Below, in pieces: positions 22,750 to 35,964 of a stretch of DNA of 64,000 bases. Under the pieces are notes generated by a model. The model saw only the letters and a list, made by a program, of their open reading frames with translations, was not told where the DNA came from and ran no database searches. The translations under genes and the position numbers were made by a program. Source of the DNA: Agrypnia vestita (lineage: Eukaryota > Arthropoda > Insecta > Trichoptera > Phryganeidae). The DNA is taken from positions 124,001-188,000 of the forward strand of contig JADDOH010023665.1 of assembly GCA_016648135.1 (NCBI GenBank), in the 5' to 3' direction. Positions within the stretch are counted from its first letter, which is position 1, and the number at the start of each line of letters is the position of its first letter.

Positions 22750-24275
22750 TTAGATTACAAGACATATTTTATCAATCTAGCTGATGTGGATTTATTTTTA
22801 AATTCACACGACATTTAACCGCTCAGATCGCTTGATTGAATAAATAAAATAGAAAAAATGTCGGTGTCGCTGGATCATCAATTTTTAATATCATTACTCG
22901 GCGAGAATTTATATATTTTTTAATGTAAGCTGAGAATGATTACAGAAATAAATTTTAATCAGGGATAAACATGATGGTCATTATCCACGGAATGACATAC
23001 GATGAGATAAATCTCAGAAATTTAGTTGAGATAAACGTCAGTACTGCATATTGAGATTTTGGGGAAAAAAATATTTTGATACACATAAAACTCCGACTCC
23101 GACGTTTGAGTTTTTAATGGAAAAAAGTTCGTTTATTTCATGTAATCGTTTTAATCATAGTCAACATAGAAAATAGGTCATAATTAAATTATTGCTCATC
23201 AAACTGTATTTTTTTTCATTATTTATTTGTACGTATAATTAAATTTTGCTATTGCTTTTGATTTTGTATTCAATATCTACTCTTTTTACTATCCACATTT
23301 TATATTTATATCGTCAATTAATTTTTTAATTTTAAAATTATGTAGTGTTTTGTTTCATATTTATATTATTTTGTTCTCACTCTTACTCAGCTCGGCACAG
23401 GTTCCTCCTAGTGAGATGAGGGATTCCTCTTCCGATCGGCATGCATCAAGATGAAGATTAATAAATAAATATATTAAATAAAATCGTTACCTCGAAAATT
23501 TAAATTAAACGAGAAAAATAATATTGTCTGTTTAAAAATAATATTGACTTTATCTACTAGAACCCCTTGGGTTAAGAAAAAGCGTCAATATCAGCCTGCT
23601 TTTCTTTCATAAAAACACTTACCTCTCTTTTTTTAAATTAAATATGTTCTTGTTTTGTTTGTATGTCATTCTTTTTTAACTTGTCTGGTATAAACTTTTG
23701 TAGTCCCCGGTGTTAAAAATGCTTTTCAGATGCTTTCATCCCTTTCTGACATATTAAAAATCTTCGTAGAAAATTAAGACTGCTCTTCTCGCTTGCTTTC
23801 CGCCATCTTCCAGACGTTCCACCGTTCAACCCTAAATTAAAAGGAGCAATTTTTCTCCTGGAATTAAGGGCGAGATTGTTGAGGCCGTAAATGACTTTGC
23901 ACACCTCGGACTAAGTCCCCGTCCATCCATTAAAATTTTTATCCGGTCCCTAATTTAAAGTAATAATCTGTTAACTTGGAATGAGAAATTTATTTGGTGA
24001 AGCAGAAATAATTCGTCGCTACCAAAGGGAGGAAGATATCAGAATAATTATAAGAGCATTAACATTATTTAAGGTTATAGTGTATATTTTAAATATGGAT
24101 ATTTTGAAAAAATTCTGTAAGTAATGGCGTGATCTGTTGGTTTCTTCATTTTTAATTTTTCAGTTTACCATTGCAATTTTATTGTTATTAAAAAATCATC
24201 GCCTCAAGAGTCCCCAAAAAAATAATTTTGTAATTTAATTGTAAAAGTGTAATATTTTAACTCTCTTTTATTTTA
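22750..24275. other. Intron sequence, no gene seen
   Basis: Mostly AT-rich. The part 23700-23960 is GC-richer and unique in the window. No repeats of note. Confidence 0.4.
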
Positions 24276-24279
24276 ATTA

Positions 24280-25446
24280 CTAGCTGTTTGTACCCGGCAT
24301 TGCACGGGTTAAGGATTGAGTTGAAAATAAATTTGTGGGGGTAAATAAAGGTTTGATTCAAACGGTATAGATTTGCATCGAAAATATATCAGGTGGATGG
24401 TAAAAGGTAAAAGGGGAGGGAGGAAATGTCACTTTTGTTACCCGCGGGGTCCTAAGGAATAAGTTTACAAATTTTGAGTCCAATCAGTCTCACGGTATAG
24501 ATTTGCATCGAAAATATATCAGGGGGAGGGAAAGGGGTAAAAGAGGAGAGCAAAAATGTAGCTTGTGTTATCCACCGAGTCTGAGTCCGATTTTGAGTCT
24601 GGTCGGTCAAACGGTACAGATTTGCATCGAAAATATGTCAGGGGAGGGGAAGGGTTAAAATAATAGGGGAGAAATGTCACATATGTTACCCGCTGGGTCC
24701 TTAAGAATAAGTTTTCAAATTTTGAGTCCGAACGATCAAACGGTATAGATTTGCATCGAAAATATATCAGGGGAGGAAAGGGTTAAAAGAATAGGGGAGA
24801 AATGTCGCGTATGTTACCCGCTGGGTCCTAAAGAATGTGTTTCAAAATTTTGAGTCAGATCGGTCAAATGTTACAGATTTGGATCGAAAATATATCAATG
24901 GAGGGGGAGTGTTAAAAGAATACAGGGAAAATGTCGAATATGTTATCCGCCGGGTCTTAAAAAATAAGTTTCCAAATTTTGAGTCCGATTGGTCAAACGG
25001 TACAGATTTACATCGAAAATATGTCAGGGGGAGGGGAAGGGGTATGAAAATAGTGGGGAAATGTTGCTTATGTTACCCGGCGAGTCCAAATGAATAAGTT
25101 TCCAAATTTTGAGTCCGATCGGTCAAACGGTACAGATTTGCATCAAAAATATGTCAGGGGGAGAGGAAGGAGTATGACAATAGAGGGGAAATGTTGTCTG
25201 TTACCCGCCGAGTCCTAATGAATGAGTTTCCAAATTTTGTGTCCGATCGGTCAAATGGTACAGATTTCCATTGAAAATATGTCAGGGGAAGGGGAAGGGG
25301 TATGAGAAAAAGGGGGAAATGTTGCCTAAATTTACCCGCCCGATTCTAAAGCATAAGTATGCAAAATTTGAATCGAATCGGACAAACGGTGTGGATTTAT
25401 ATAGAGAACAGACAGACAGACAGACATTGAGTTTTATAGGTATAGA
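24280..25446 (-). mobile_element. Non-autonomous Helitron with internal minisatellite
   Basis: On the minus strand it begins TCTATACCTATAAAACTCAA after an A, continues through (GTCT)n, and ends with a hairpin (stem ACCCG..CGGGT), a short spacer and CTAG followed by T. These are the Helitron end rules. Inside are about nine imperfect units of 120-130 bp, each with the phrase TCAAACGGTACAGATTTGCA or close variants. No Rep/helicase is encoded. Confidence 0.8.
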
Positions 25447-25974
25447 TAGAAGTTGTAGCAATTTTTGTTTTTAAGATTAAATTTTAATGTGGTTAATAAT
25501 TTATGGCAAATCGTTTCCGGAATATCTGTTTTTTCTTAAACATAAAATTTTTATTTGAAGAAGGAAGAGACTGTCCAAAATCGGGACGCCTTAAATAATA
25601 AGAAACTTTTCACAAATATTTTAAACCTTGGTATAGTCATACCTAATCTCCAAAAGACTAAAAACGATGTATCATTTATCATTTACATCAAATAGAAATA
25701 TTTTGCTTTGAAATTTTTAATATTGATAAATAAAATTACTATCCTATAGAAATGTGAGTTTGTGCATCTTAAAAACTTATTGCATCACATAAACGTACAT
25801 TTAAAAACCATTTTATTCTGAATAAAAATATAAAAAAGTAAGAAAAATAATCGATCAATGTCAGTAACAAGGTTAATCTGATAAATTATGGCTGAAAATA
25901 TAACGAGTGATATAAATATTTTTTTTGTTTACTTAAATATTTAGTTATATCTAGGTATACCAGTAAAACTATTT

Positions 25975-26230
25975 TTTCTATTCTCTATACAAACCTACAC
26001 GGTTTAAACGTTTCGAACAAAATTTTGCATACACTTTAGGACCCGGCGGGTAACCAAGGTGACATTTTTCCTCTTCCCCTTTATATATATTCGATATATA
26101 TTCCGATATATATTCTATACAATTCCATACTGTTTGAAATGTTGCATTCCTATTCTATAGGACCCGGTGGGTAACATAGGCGACATTTCCTCCCACATTT
26201 GTACAAAAAAAATATTTTGAACAAATCAAT
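25975..26230 (+). repeat. Fragment of the same Helitron minisatellite family
   Basis: Two decayed units in the plus orientation, with ACCCGGCGGGTAAC and GACCCGGTGGGTAACATAG as guides. Neither end of the element is present. Confidence 0.75.
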
Positions 26231-26239
26231 TTCAACTTT

Positions 26240-27060
26240 TCTTGTCAGCAGGTGAGAATATTTCTACAATATTCTTTACGTTTCCTTGCATATTTATAAG
26301 AAGAGTTTTCACTCCTTTAGGCAAATTTACTCACAGATAATTCAAACTCTTGCAAAAATTCTCTTTCTCATATTTGTTAGCAAAGTTTTAGAAATTGCAT
26401 TATTATTATTATAAATGTTATACATTATATACAGTTTCGACTACAGAGTTCACAATCAGGTCATGTTGCATTTATGCTATATGTTGGTTAAAAGTGATTT
26501 TCGAAAGAGGATCTATGTAGAGTTAACAGCAAATAATATCCTGAGTGTGAATTTTCTTTGCCGCGCCACGCTGCCGATTTTATTAAAATGTTGTACCGTA
26601 TCCTTCATACGGAATTTAGTGCATTGCAAAATGAAGACAACTTAAGCCACACGCTCTAAAAGATAGTATGAAGCAAACTCGGCATAAATAAATTATTCTT
26701 GTCATTTTTATGGATGAAACGTAGGTGTACGGGGAAAAAAATTCATTCAAAAATTTTCACAAAAAAAAAATTACGGACGTTATGACTAGTCTCGTCTACA
26801 AAATAACAATTAATAATAGTCTGGACAAATATTTATTTCACAATTTTTTAAATATATTTTTCAAATAATTCATGTCCGATTAATGAGGTCTCCAAGCATA
26901 TATCGCAGAAAATTATACTATACCAATCTAGACTTTCTTTCCTCTACCTATAATAATTCTTATATCGATATCTCATCTAATAAATGTAACCTGGATATAC
27001 TATACACTAGCAAATAACGTACATTTACGTGTTTTAATTTTATCTTAACATTTGTTAGGT
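26240..27060. other. Intron sequence, nothing recognised
   Basis: AT-rich. A short ACGGACGTTA motif near 26773 also occurs at about 39392 and is probably old repeat debris. Confidence 0.4.
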
Positions 27061-27067
27061 ATTTTCA

Positions 27068-27310
27068 TATTCTAGCAGCATATAAATCAAAACACGAAAT
27101 TTTCTTCCATAAAGGCTTATTAAAATTAAAATAATTATTTTTTAAAACATAGTGTAAATTATTATATTTAATATAATTTAATGACGATTTTCGGTGTAGG
27201 TATGCATAACACAAAAATGCATCTTGATATAGAATATTATAATATAAAGTTATTAACTGCGCCATCGAGCGTAGCGTAGGATTTTAGTAACTTTAGTGAT
27301 GGACATTGTT
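27068..27310 (+). repeat. Dispersed repeat, family E
   Basis: It opens TTCTAGCAGCATATAAATCA and closes with GCGCCATCGAGCGTAGCGTA, matching the ends of the repeat at 9785-10338. Confidence 0.55.
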
Positions 27311-27599
27311 ACATGTCGTTCATCGAGTCGTTCATTTAAGTGAACAGTTGCATGAACAGAAGCAAAAATGAACCTATGGAAGTAAACAGTTTAATTTACT
27401 TTCAAAGTTTCATTTTTGATCTATTGATAGTAAAACCAAGTAAAGTAGGTGTAAGTAAACCAAATCGCTTTACTCGTATACTTTGAGGACTTTTGTACTT
27501 AATGTGATTTCTTCTTCTTTCTTCTTGAAGACTTCTTTGATCGCGGTGACTTTATATATAGTGTAACTTGCTTATTAACATTATTCTTAATTAATCAAA

Positions 27600-27745
27600 A
27601 TACATCATAGATGTCTCATGGAGACGAATCTACTTTATTTATATGGGAGAGTAGGTATGGAAGTAAGTCTTTTTGGGTATCCACAGGGCGTATTTATGAC
27701 CTGTTTGTCTTTCCCATAAACCAGTACAGATGTCGCCATTGGTAA
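27600..27745 (+). repeat. Family A MITE, left part
   Basis: ATAGATGTCTCATGGAGACGAA at the start and GGGAGAGTAGGTATGGAAGT and TTATGACCTGT in order match the left arm of the 243-880 element. Confidence 0.75.
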
Positions 27746-27749
27746 TGAG

Positions 27750-29345
27750 ATATCTATATTTTTGATTGGAGAATTTTTAAGCGAAGTTTTTTATATATCT
27801 ATATTACATTCTTCTGAATTATTAACAAACACATATTATAGACCGCCTGAAAATTATTTCAATTTTCATATTTTTGTAGTGTATTTTAGTGTAGTTTACT
27901 GTTTTACTTAGACTATCTATCAGGATCATTGACGTTGAGGAAAAAAATAAATTGATAAATATGTTTAAAATCTAAAAATATAAATATTATTTAATAAAAA
28001 TAAAATATAAATATTGTAATTAAATATGTTTTATACAAAAAACAAATGGCTATTCGAAACACAAGAACATCTGAAATCCTTATAAATGTATATTATAATC
28101 ATCATACAACTATCATTTGAGCCACTATTTTGAAAGCTAGGCAGTCACTAGTCACTAATTTATATAGTTTTTATTTAGTTTTAGTCGTGTGTAAATCATT
28201 ACACATGTCTAACTTCTCATCTCCCGAACCTATGTACAGATATACGTGTATACCTTTATAAGATTTAATATACTCATAATGTATGTAATATATATTATAT
28301 TTTGTATATTTTCTTTTGGGATTTAATAAATAAATAAAAATAAATATATCGTTACAGGACCATACCAACTTTTGTATAAATAATTTCCTAACAGAACATC
28401 TCAAATTTTTGTTTATGTATAATATATATATAATTTCAATATAAGATTTATGATCCATAATCCACTGTCCTAATGACAATTCACCCCTTCATCCTCCAGA
28501 CGCTGGAGTAACCCATACGTACTCCTACATATAAGTATATCAAAAGCGAAGTAGCAATACCCTGATACGTCCTACTTTTGCTGTCTTTCCTTCCGCCGGT
28601 CCTGCAAATGTTTTGTTTCATTCTTAAATTTCCTTTGATCTCGACACAGAGTACGCTAGAGTTGCCTCCAATTGACACTTAGACCTTTTCTTTTTTTGAG
28701 GAAATTACTTTATGTAAATTTATATCTCGACTCAAAGATACATCGCGGCTGTGAATTTATTAACACGAGATGCTTTTTTTTGATTATGTTAATACGGGAG
28801 CGGAGAAAATATTATTTTTATATTTTTATTTTGCGTTCTTTGTATTCTTACGAACGAGAGTTTTTTCAGATTCTACCAGGTCTCATAAATAAGAATAAAA
28901 TTAATTAATTAATTAAAAGTTTTGTGATTTTGGTACATATTTACATATTGTACGGATGAATTGAAATGCCAATTTCTTTGCATTCATTCATTAGGTCTTC
29001 TTTCTTTATCTTCTACATTATTTTATTTTCATTTTTACCGGTGCGATGCTTGTCATGGATATTTATTCTGGACATTATCCAAAAGTATCCCGTAGGTGTC
29101 TACAATCACTTTGCACATTATTTAAATCATGCACATGTAGAGGTATGGGCATGCTGTCAGAATATTGAAGCATAGTTTGTAGGTAAACAGATATTTCGGG
29201 AAAAACAAAATTACGTATTTATCTGACCAAATTTTATGATGATACGAATATTACAAGATTACGTACAGATTCTTATTCATGGTTCAATGTTCTGGTTGCA
29301 CCTGTCTGGCAGAAGGGTAGGATTTGTATTCTTGTCAAATGGATT
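27750..29345. other. Intron sequence, nothing recognised
   Basis: AT-rich throughout, with short open frames only. Confidence 0.45.
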
Positions 29346-29349
29346 AATC

Positions 29350-29465
29350 GATTAAGGGCTATCGTAGTCTACTGGCTTTCCATACCGGGAGTTCCGTTCG
29401 GGTTCAATTTGTAGTGAGGTCACAATAAATCTTATTAATTTTCTCAAGCCTGGTGATTTTTATGA
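29350..29465 (+). repeat. tRNA-derived SINE (family S1)
   Basis: Plus-strand copy: a tRNA-like segment with GTTCGGGTTCAATTTGTAG as the B-box region, then GTGAGGTCACAATAAA and CTCAAGCCTGG. Confidence 0.7.
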
Positions 29466-30569
29466 TTCATTTCGTTACTGTAATTGGACATCAAATTCTG
29501 TTGTACCATTGAAAATAAAAAAAAGGGAAACATCTTCATGATAAATACAACATGATTTGAAACTTATTGATGTATTCTGAAAATGACAAACAACTTAATT
29601 TGGTGATTATTACTCCCCGACTCAGAAATATATGGGACTTATTTTTTTATGCCTGTGTAATTACTTAATTAATTAACATTTTACGACATTTACAACTTTA
29701 GATTAGATTAGATAGAAATAGGTAAATATATATTTTTTTGTCACATGTGGATTGTAATTTCGGACCTCCATAATATCTGGGTTAACTTGTTAATTTTATG
29801 TCGAAGCGATATTTATATAATCACGCAAATCAGTCAATCCATTTTGGAGTTTTGTCTAGAATATACGTTTGTGATTGATGAATATTATATACGATAATAA
29901 TGTTTCTACAAATATTGTTTAAAAACCTTATATAAATCAGTTTATTACACACATAATTTACTAATTTCATCATCCAAAGAGTTCAAATACTAAATTAAAG
30001 TCAACATTTTCGTAACAATGATAGAAATATTAACATTTGATAGATGTCTTGACGTTTCTCTATTTTTGAGTGTTGGAGTAACAGTAATCAAATAAAAAAA
30101 ATATATTTTCAGAATACAGCCGAAGTTTAAAAAGTAAAGTTAAAAAAGCTTTTATATTTAAACATTGACTATTTCATCAGAGATACAAAAAAACATATAT
30201 TCTTTTTTTCTTCTACGTGTTGTACGATTCATTGATGGTTGAATTTTTTCCTAAGCATTCTTCTCTTTCTTCTTTCCTTCGATCTTTCCCTCAAGTACAT
30301 CCCGTAATTTTAATAAAAATGGAAGCCTTCTATATTTTAAGAAAATCAGTTTTTTTACGAAGGTCAATGAAACTATTTGAAACCGAAGCAAAAAAAATAA
30401 TCCATCGAATGAAAGCTATTCCCGCTTCTCGCGTTCGAAAACTAATATCCGTTAATAATGGTAATATCGTAAAGCCACGTACAAACAGTTCCATCTTGCG
30501 AGATATTCCTCATGAATATTATTCCGTGAATCTATGATAGCTCCCGGAACATATTTTACCATGTGTCAT

Positions 30570-30965
30570 ATCTCCGTCCCCTATCGGAGCCGTATAACGT
30601 CCCGATTTGCATGAACCCTGGGGACGCCCTCCCCGGGGAGACTCACGACCGAGAGCACTTTTAAAGATATTATAGATTCGTGACACTTTTCCGTCGCGAG
30701 ATAAATGAAGTAGTAACTCCGAAGCAAACCGTTCGCGTTATAATGTAGAGCGACTAACCGGAGACAATAATATTTGGGGGTGATCTATGGAGACAGTCGA
30801 TGGGGGTACGTGCGCGGAATGGCAAGGGCAGAAGCAAGCGGGAGCCGGGATGCCCGCCACCCCGGGCCGGAGACTATCTTCCTGTCCGTCGCTGGAGGGA
30901 ACCATTTATTCTGCGACAGCCGTGCCGCCCTGACTTCGCGTCAGACCTTAAAACAAAAGGCATCT
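30570..30965. other. GC-rich single-copy island in intron
   Basis: Two GC peaks (30590-30660 and 30800-30950) with CpG-rich sequence in otherwise AT-rich intron. Overlapping open frames show no known domain. It is the longest such island in the 21 kb intron and a candidate enhancer. Confidence 0.35.
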
Positions 30966-31509
30966 CTGATGGAGGAAGTCAATACGTAAATAGTATTCGC
31001 ATGGCATATATCACTGATAAATTTACAAAGTGCATTAATATTTGACTTACGTTTTTAAGAATATGAAATTTAACTGGTATCATATTATCTGAATCCATCA
31101 AAAGTGAGGGTGACATTTAATAAAACAATCTAAGTGACTTTAAAAACTTAACAGGTTCCCAACAATTTTAAAATTAATTTAAAAAAATAACTTAACGCGC
31201 CTACTCATTTATAAGCCGAGGATAGTTTTTTGATCAACAATTACGAAATATGCCATGACTCGTAGATAAGTCATATGTTTCAATTTTTTAACACGATTTT
31301 CATACTATATCATATTTTGATACTCAGATTTATGATCCCCCTGTACGTTATAACGTACATGTCCAGATTTGTTTACAATTCTTAAGATTGTCAACTTTGA
31401 ATAAGATCGATACCTTTCTTCAATTGATTTCAATATGCTTACGAAATAACTCAATATCCTTAGCTTGTGAGATAGAAGGAAATTAATTGACAAAATATTT
31501 CTATACAAA

Positions 31510-32000
31510 ATCATCAATTCTTAATTCGAGAGCCCTGATCTTCTCTCTAAAGTATGTCTTAGGATCCCAATGACAAGGCGTTCGAAAGATATATTCTCCT
31601 ACGACAACTAACTACCACATACATTCATCACTGCCGAGACTACATAGACTGGGCAATGAGTACAGTGAGTTTGTAAATGTATTCCATGACAGCCTGACCA
31701 CTTTTAAAAGAAACATGTAGACGATTCCGAGACAGTGATAGTTTTTTATATTAACATCTGCTAGTGTTTTACTGTTTTACTCATGATTCACAAATGTTAT
31801 ATAAATACTAAATATTCTTGAACATTATACTACTGGAAGAGCACTGTCTGCTATAATACAGTAAACTACTGGTGTAGCAGGCAGGGCATCAAATCAATTG
31901 TAGTGTTTACTTGCTGCCAAGACTCTCAGCAACAATGAAAAAAGCTTAATTTAATTTTGTAAACACTAATTGTAAACTTTGTAACATTGAATAAACATTG
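31510..32000 (+). pseudogene. Non-LTR retrotransposon, C-terminal end and 3' UTR
   Basis: Around 31605-31715 the frame gives SSLPRLHRLGNEYSEFVNVF then HDSLTTFKRNM and a stop, close to the minus-strand relic at 13200-13340. The UTR ends in GTAACATTGTAAC repeats near 32010. Strongly 5'-truncated. Confidence 0.6.
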
Positions 32001-32606
32001 TAACATTGTAACTCAGGTTTGTTGAACATTTCATTTTTCATATGATATGGTGTTTTATTCAAATTATTTTCAGCGTATATTTTTATTTAATTTATTTAAT
32101 ATTATACCGAATTTTAACATGTACACTGACTTTGTGTTTGTTATTTTGATTGCTTTCTTTTGTATTATTTTAAATTTACCTTCCTTGTATAAAAAAATGC
32201 CTGTACAAAAAAAAAACTCACTACCATTATCAGACAAAGAGCAAAACTAATCAGCGTGTTATTCAAAAGATTTAATGTAGTATATATCCTAGAATGGCTT
32301 AAAAGACTCTTAATAAATTAATATTCTACATACTCGTAAGTTCTAACTTGATCAATTTTATTTTAAATAAAATATTATTCCACGTTATATTTATTATCTT
32401 GAGAATTTTTTTTTAAATTTCGATAGTCACACGTTTAATTGAAATTCATTATTATTTGTGAGTATGTAATTAACTCTATTCTTGCATGTATTTTTAAATG
32501 TAATCACGTGTTTACATACTTGTAATTTGAGCTAATAAGCCATATGTAAAAAATACGGATATAATTGGATTTCTAATAGACGTTTTTGCTTGCAATTTTA
32601 TATTAA

Positions 32607-34321
32607 CCTTCATAGGGGCTTCAAAAATACTAACGGTACCGTCCCTCGGGTCAGATTTGATCGAGTAGTATAATTATAGGAAAAAATGTATCAAAACTTC
32701 TAAGTTTTGCCTTTTTATTTTTAATTACGTCTATCTTATGTATTTATAACCATCTTTATATAAAATATAATATCAAATTGAAGTATTTACTACGTAAACG
32801 CAATCAATTACAAAGAAATAATTAGAAAAAAATTAATCCTTATTATATGTGCATAAAACCATTGTATTAGTTGTTTACGTACATTTTTTTACACATCAAA
32901 CAGATCATAGGTGTTTTATTGTCAGTTTTTGCACATAATTGAAATCGACTTCTTTTGGGGGCCTTTTTAGCAGAACCTGTAGTATTTTCTTCGTTTTGAG
33001 AGAAGGTGAAGGAGTTTCGTGTTCACGTATTTTTGTTTGCAATTTATAATGAGAAAAATATCTCTAATGGGAGAAAAAGTGTCCTCGGTAATGTTTTCCC
33101 GGACTTTATATACGTTGTAAGCAGCTACATACCTAGGTTTTCCAAATAATGTCGCCGTTTTACTAGACACCCTTCCATCCATCTATCATTAGCAGCGGTG
33201 AATAATACAAAAGCGTTGTATGCTAATATATCCACCACGTCGCTGAACACTACTTTAGGCCATCTGTTTGTCTTTCTTTTGCAGGTAGGTATAGCAGGAG
33301 ACCGCTTTGTCCAGGGTATCTACGCCGCCTTTATACTTATTGTAGTCTAATATTAATATTACAGCTCCAAAAATAGGTCTTCCTTTTTACTATCCATAAA
33401 CTTTTGGTGCTTTCATTATTTGAGCGAAATATACCAGCCAGTAATAATAGTCAAATGAATGCGAATATATCGTTACTATCAATATCATACCAATCATCAG
33501 CAAAAACACGCTTACCCTACAAATAAGTATATTTCAAAATAGTATGTATCAAAGGAGGAGGAAAAAAATAGATGAAAACTCGATATTTCCTCTGTGGTAA
33601 TTCTTGAATAAGAGTAACGTGTCAAACCTGGCATCAAGGTAATGATGTTTACTCTGGATGCTCCTCCTCGAGATTGAGTAAATGGTTCCTTGGAGTATTT
33701 TATTCGTCCGTCTTTTGAAGTCATTGTTCGAACAGGCTGTACATCACTGTTATAACTTTCACTGTCAGAACTGTCAGAGGATTCAGCTTCCTCGACAAAA
33801 TCTGCTGTTTCCGAATATGATTCTTGATCATCTAACACTTCTAACATAATTTCTGTATCACTGACTCATTTTTGGAGGCCAAAATTAGTTTTACAACCGT
33901 GAACTAAAGAATGCGTTGTTAGACTGAGAGAATAATATAATCAAAGACAGATTATCATTCTGTTGTTTTTGTATCACTGGCAATGTAGGTAGAATTACAA
34001 AATCCCCACGAACATGATCCTATAAACAAATCGGAACTAATTACCTCAATTCTAATGAACGATAACCAGAAAAAACGTTTTGTGCGTTAAAAATTAACTT
34101 ATTATTACCTGTGGGTCAAACTTGACCTGAAGGCCGTTATAGTAAAAAAGTTCATGCACACAATAACATAAGTTTTATAAAAAAGATTAATTTGAAAATA
34201 AGCTTAAGACAGCGATTAAATAAAAGTCATAAAATATCAATATTTAAAAACCGTTAATTTTCGAGAAAATTGCTCATTCATCCCAAAATGGGTCAAAATT
34301 GACCCGAAGACCTTACGAAGG
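32607..34321 (-). mobile_element. Defective piggyBac element with TTAA duplication
   Basis: Ends read TTAACCTTCATAGGGGCTTC at 32603 and, on the other strand, TTAACCTTCGTAAGGTCTTC ending at 34325: TTAA duplications plus inverted repeats of about 16 bp. Subterminal blocks of the GGGTCAAAATTGACCCGAAG type occur near the right end (34110-34310) and in decayed form at the left. The interior holds a broken transposase on the minus strand. Confidence 0.88.
32867..33847 (-). pseudogene. piggyBac-type transposase, internally deleted
   Basis: Translation on the minus strand from ATG at 33847 gives an acidic Ser-rich N-terminus, then SKDGRIKYSKEPF and MPGLTRYSYSRI, as in piggyBac-like transposases. Further on, in other frames, come LLLLAGIFRSNNES (about 33420), KGGVDTLDKAVS (about 33330) and CKRKTNRWPKVVFSD (about 33260). 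A Cys-bearing C-terminal end (LCAKTDNKTPMICLMCK) stops at 32867. The central catalytic region, with the first two expected Asp, is missing between about 33370 and 33350; frameshifts occur near 33290 and elsewhere. It cannot act as a transposase. The part around 33000-33180 is not recognised. Confidence 0.85.
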
Positions 34322-34529
34322 TTAACATTAGAATTTCATATTGCACTTATTAACGAAAATATCACAGGATAAACTATTTCGATAGAATTGTAATAATGCA
34401 TGTAAAGGGTAGGGTTAACCATTTTATATCAATTTAACCGAATGAAAACTATTTAAATGCTTAAAAAAAACTCTAATTTCTTATGGTAACACGATTTAAC
34501 AGCGTGGCCGCGTAAGGGTTACATAATTG

Positions 34530-35240
34530 TTGTTATTTTTATTTATTTATTTATTAATTAACGCCCTATAGGGCTTTTACAATAGATAGGTAAGTGTACA
34601 TAATCAGAATATATAGATAGTTTAAAGAGAAAAAAACAATAACTTGTAAACATAATAATGACATAAAGAGAAAAGAAAATACTTAAAATATAGATACAAA
34701 TATATAAAGATAATATATAATATAAAGTAAAAGCAAGTATGTATATAAAAAGCAGAAGCATAAGAAAAACATAAAATAATAGAAATTAAAAAACAAAAAA
34801 AGAATTAATGTAGAGTGAAAAGATATAGCACAAGCATTGAAAGTAATATTATAATAAAAAATATACATACAAATACAAATCAATTATTTAAGTCCAATTC
34901 GACAAATACTAGTAATCTTTCAATACACCTTTTAATATATGTTTGAATAATATACAGTTATTGGCAAAGACGTCCAGTTGCTCGTATCTGTTTGCTAGTC
35001 TAGGAAGCATTTGCAGTGGGGAATTAAAGATATAATTAGTGGCTGCAGTTTCCGCGGCAAAACCTGCAAGACTTCTAGTTATGCGAGATGGAACACGCAA
35101 GCAGATACGTTCTAGTAGTAAAAGACAGTCGATAATACCATTTATTAGTTTGAGTAAAAAGAGTTGTTGTCTGAAAATAAAGCATTTTCTATAGCCCAAA
35201 AATTGAAGCTGCCTTTCTTGATTAGCAAGTGTCAATATTG
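34530..35240 (-). pseudogene. Non-LTR retrotransposon, C-terminal end and 3' UTR
   Basis: Minus strand, from 35235: NQERQLQFLGYRKC, LKLINGIIDCLLLLERI, LRVPSRITRS and TNYIFNSPLQMLPRLANRYE, in the order seen C-terminal to the reverse transcriptase in CR1/jockey-type LINEs, then a stop near 34909. The UTR ends with a TAAATAAATA-type tail at about 34540. Confidence 0.75.
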
Positions 35241-35279
35241 ATATCAGACGCTTTGTCTTGGCCTATTACTAGTTCGGCC

Positions 35280-35510
35280 ATTGGCCAGATTACAATTACG
35301 ATAGTCCGCTATCGGGCAGCGCCAGGTAGGGCTGCCCCCGCCGCCGGACGTGATCACCCCTAATGACGCGCACGGCGCTGGCGGCCCAGGGCTGCCACCG
35401 CCCGGCGCTGGCGGCCCAGGGCTGCCACCGCCCGGCGCTTATTAAATTATTTCGTGTTTGCGGGTCACGCCGGCGCTAACGAATAGCCGGGCCCTTAGGA
35501 GGCCTTATTG
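35280..35510. other. Very GC-rich island with 30-bp tandem repeat
   Basis: About 65% GC. It contains 2.2 copies of a 30-bp unit (35373-35402, 35403-35432 and the start of a third) made of GGCGCTGGCGGCCCAGG and GCTGCCACCGCC parts. No gene is recognised. It adjoins the 5' end of the LINE relic. Confidence 0.6.
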
Positions 35511-35717
35511 GATAAAAACTGTTGGGATGCGATTATTGCGGGATTATTTCTGTATCTGAAAATAGATTACGGCGCGGCCTTACGTGCAGGAAGACGTAAT
35601 TGGGTGGAATTATATAAAGCTATAATGCATATTAACTTGCAATCAATGCGACCTAGTATGAATATAATGATGAATAATATTTATTGTTCGATAAGTATGA
35701 AGAAAATACAAAAATAG
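35508..35717 (+). other. Unrecognised short open frame
   Basis: 69 codons without an ATG start. Balanced composition in its first half. No domain seen and no splice context. Confidence 0.12.
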
Positions 35718-35964
35718 TTAGACTAAAAGGACTATTTCTAGGATATTATTTCCTTTTTTAAAAAAGTATTTACATGTGTATAAATATATAAAATTTCAAT
35801 GCAAAAGTATATAAGGGATAAGAATGTGTGCATTTACATATTGTACGTCAGCTGTGAATTTTTATTTATTTACATTTAAGAATAATAATGAAATATATTA
35901 ATTTAATAAAAAAAAATATTTCAAAAATGTACCAAGAATATTATTACAAAAAAATATTAAGAAT

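Noticed and set aside
24280..25446. Regular repeats suggestive of a CRISPR array
   Set aside because: Units of 120-130 bp are repeats throughout, with no unique spacers of uniform size, and the DNA is eukaryotic.
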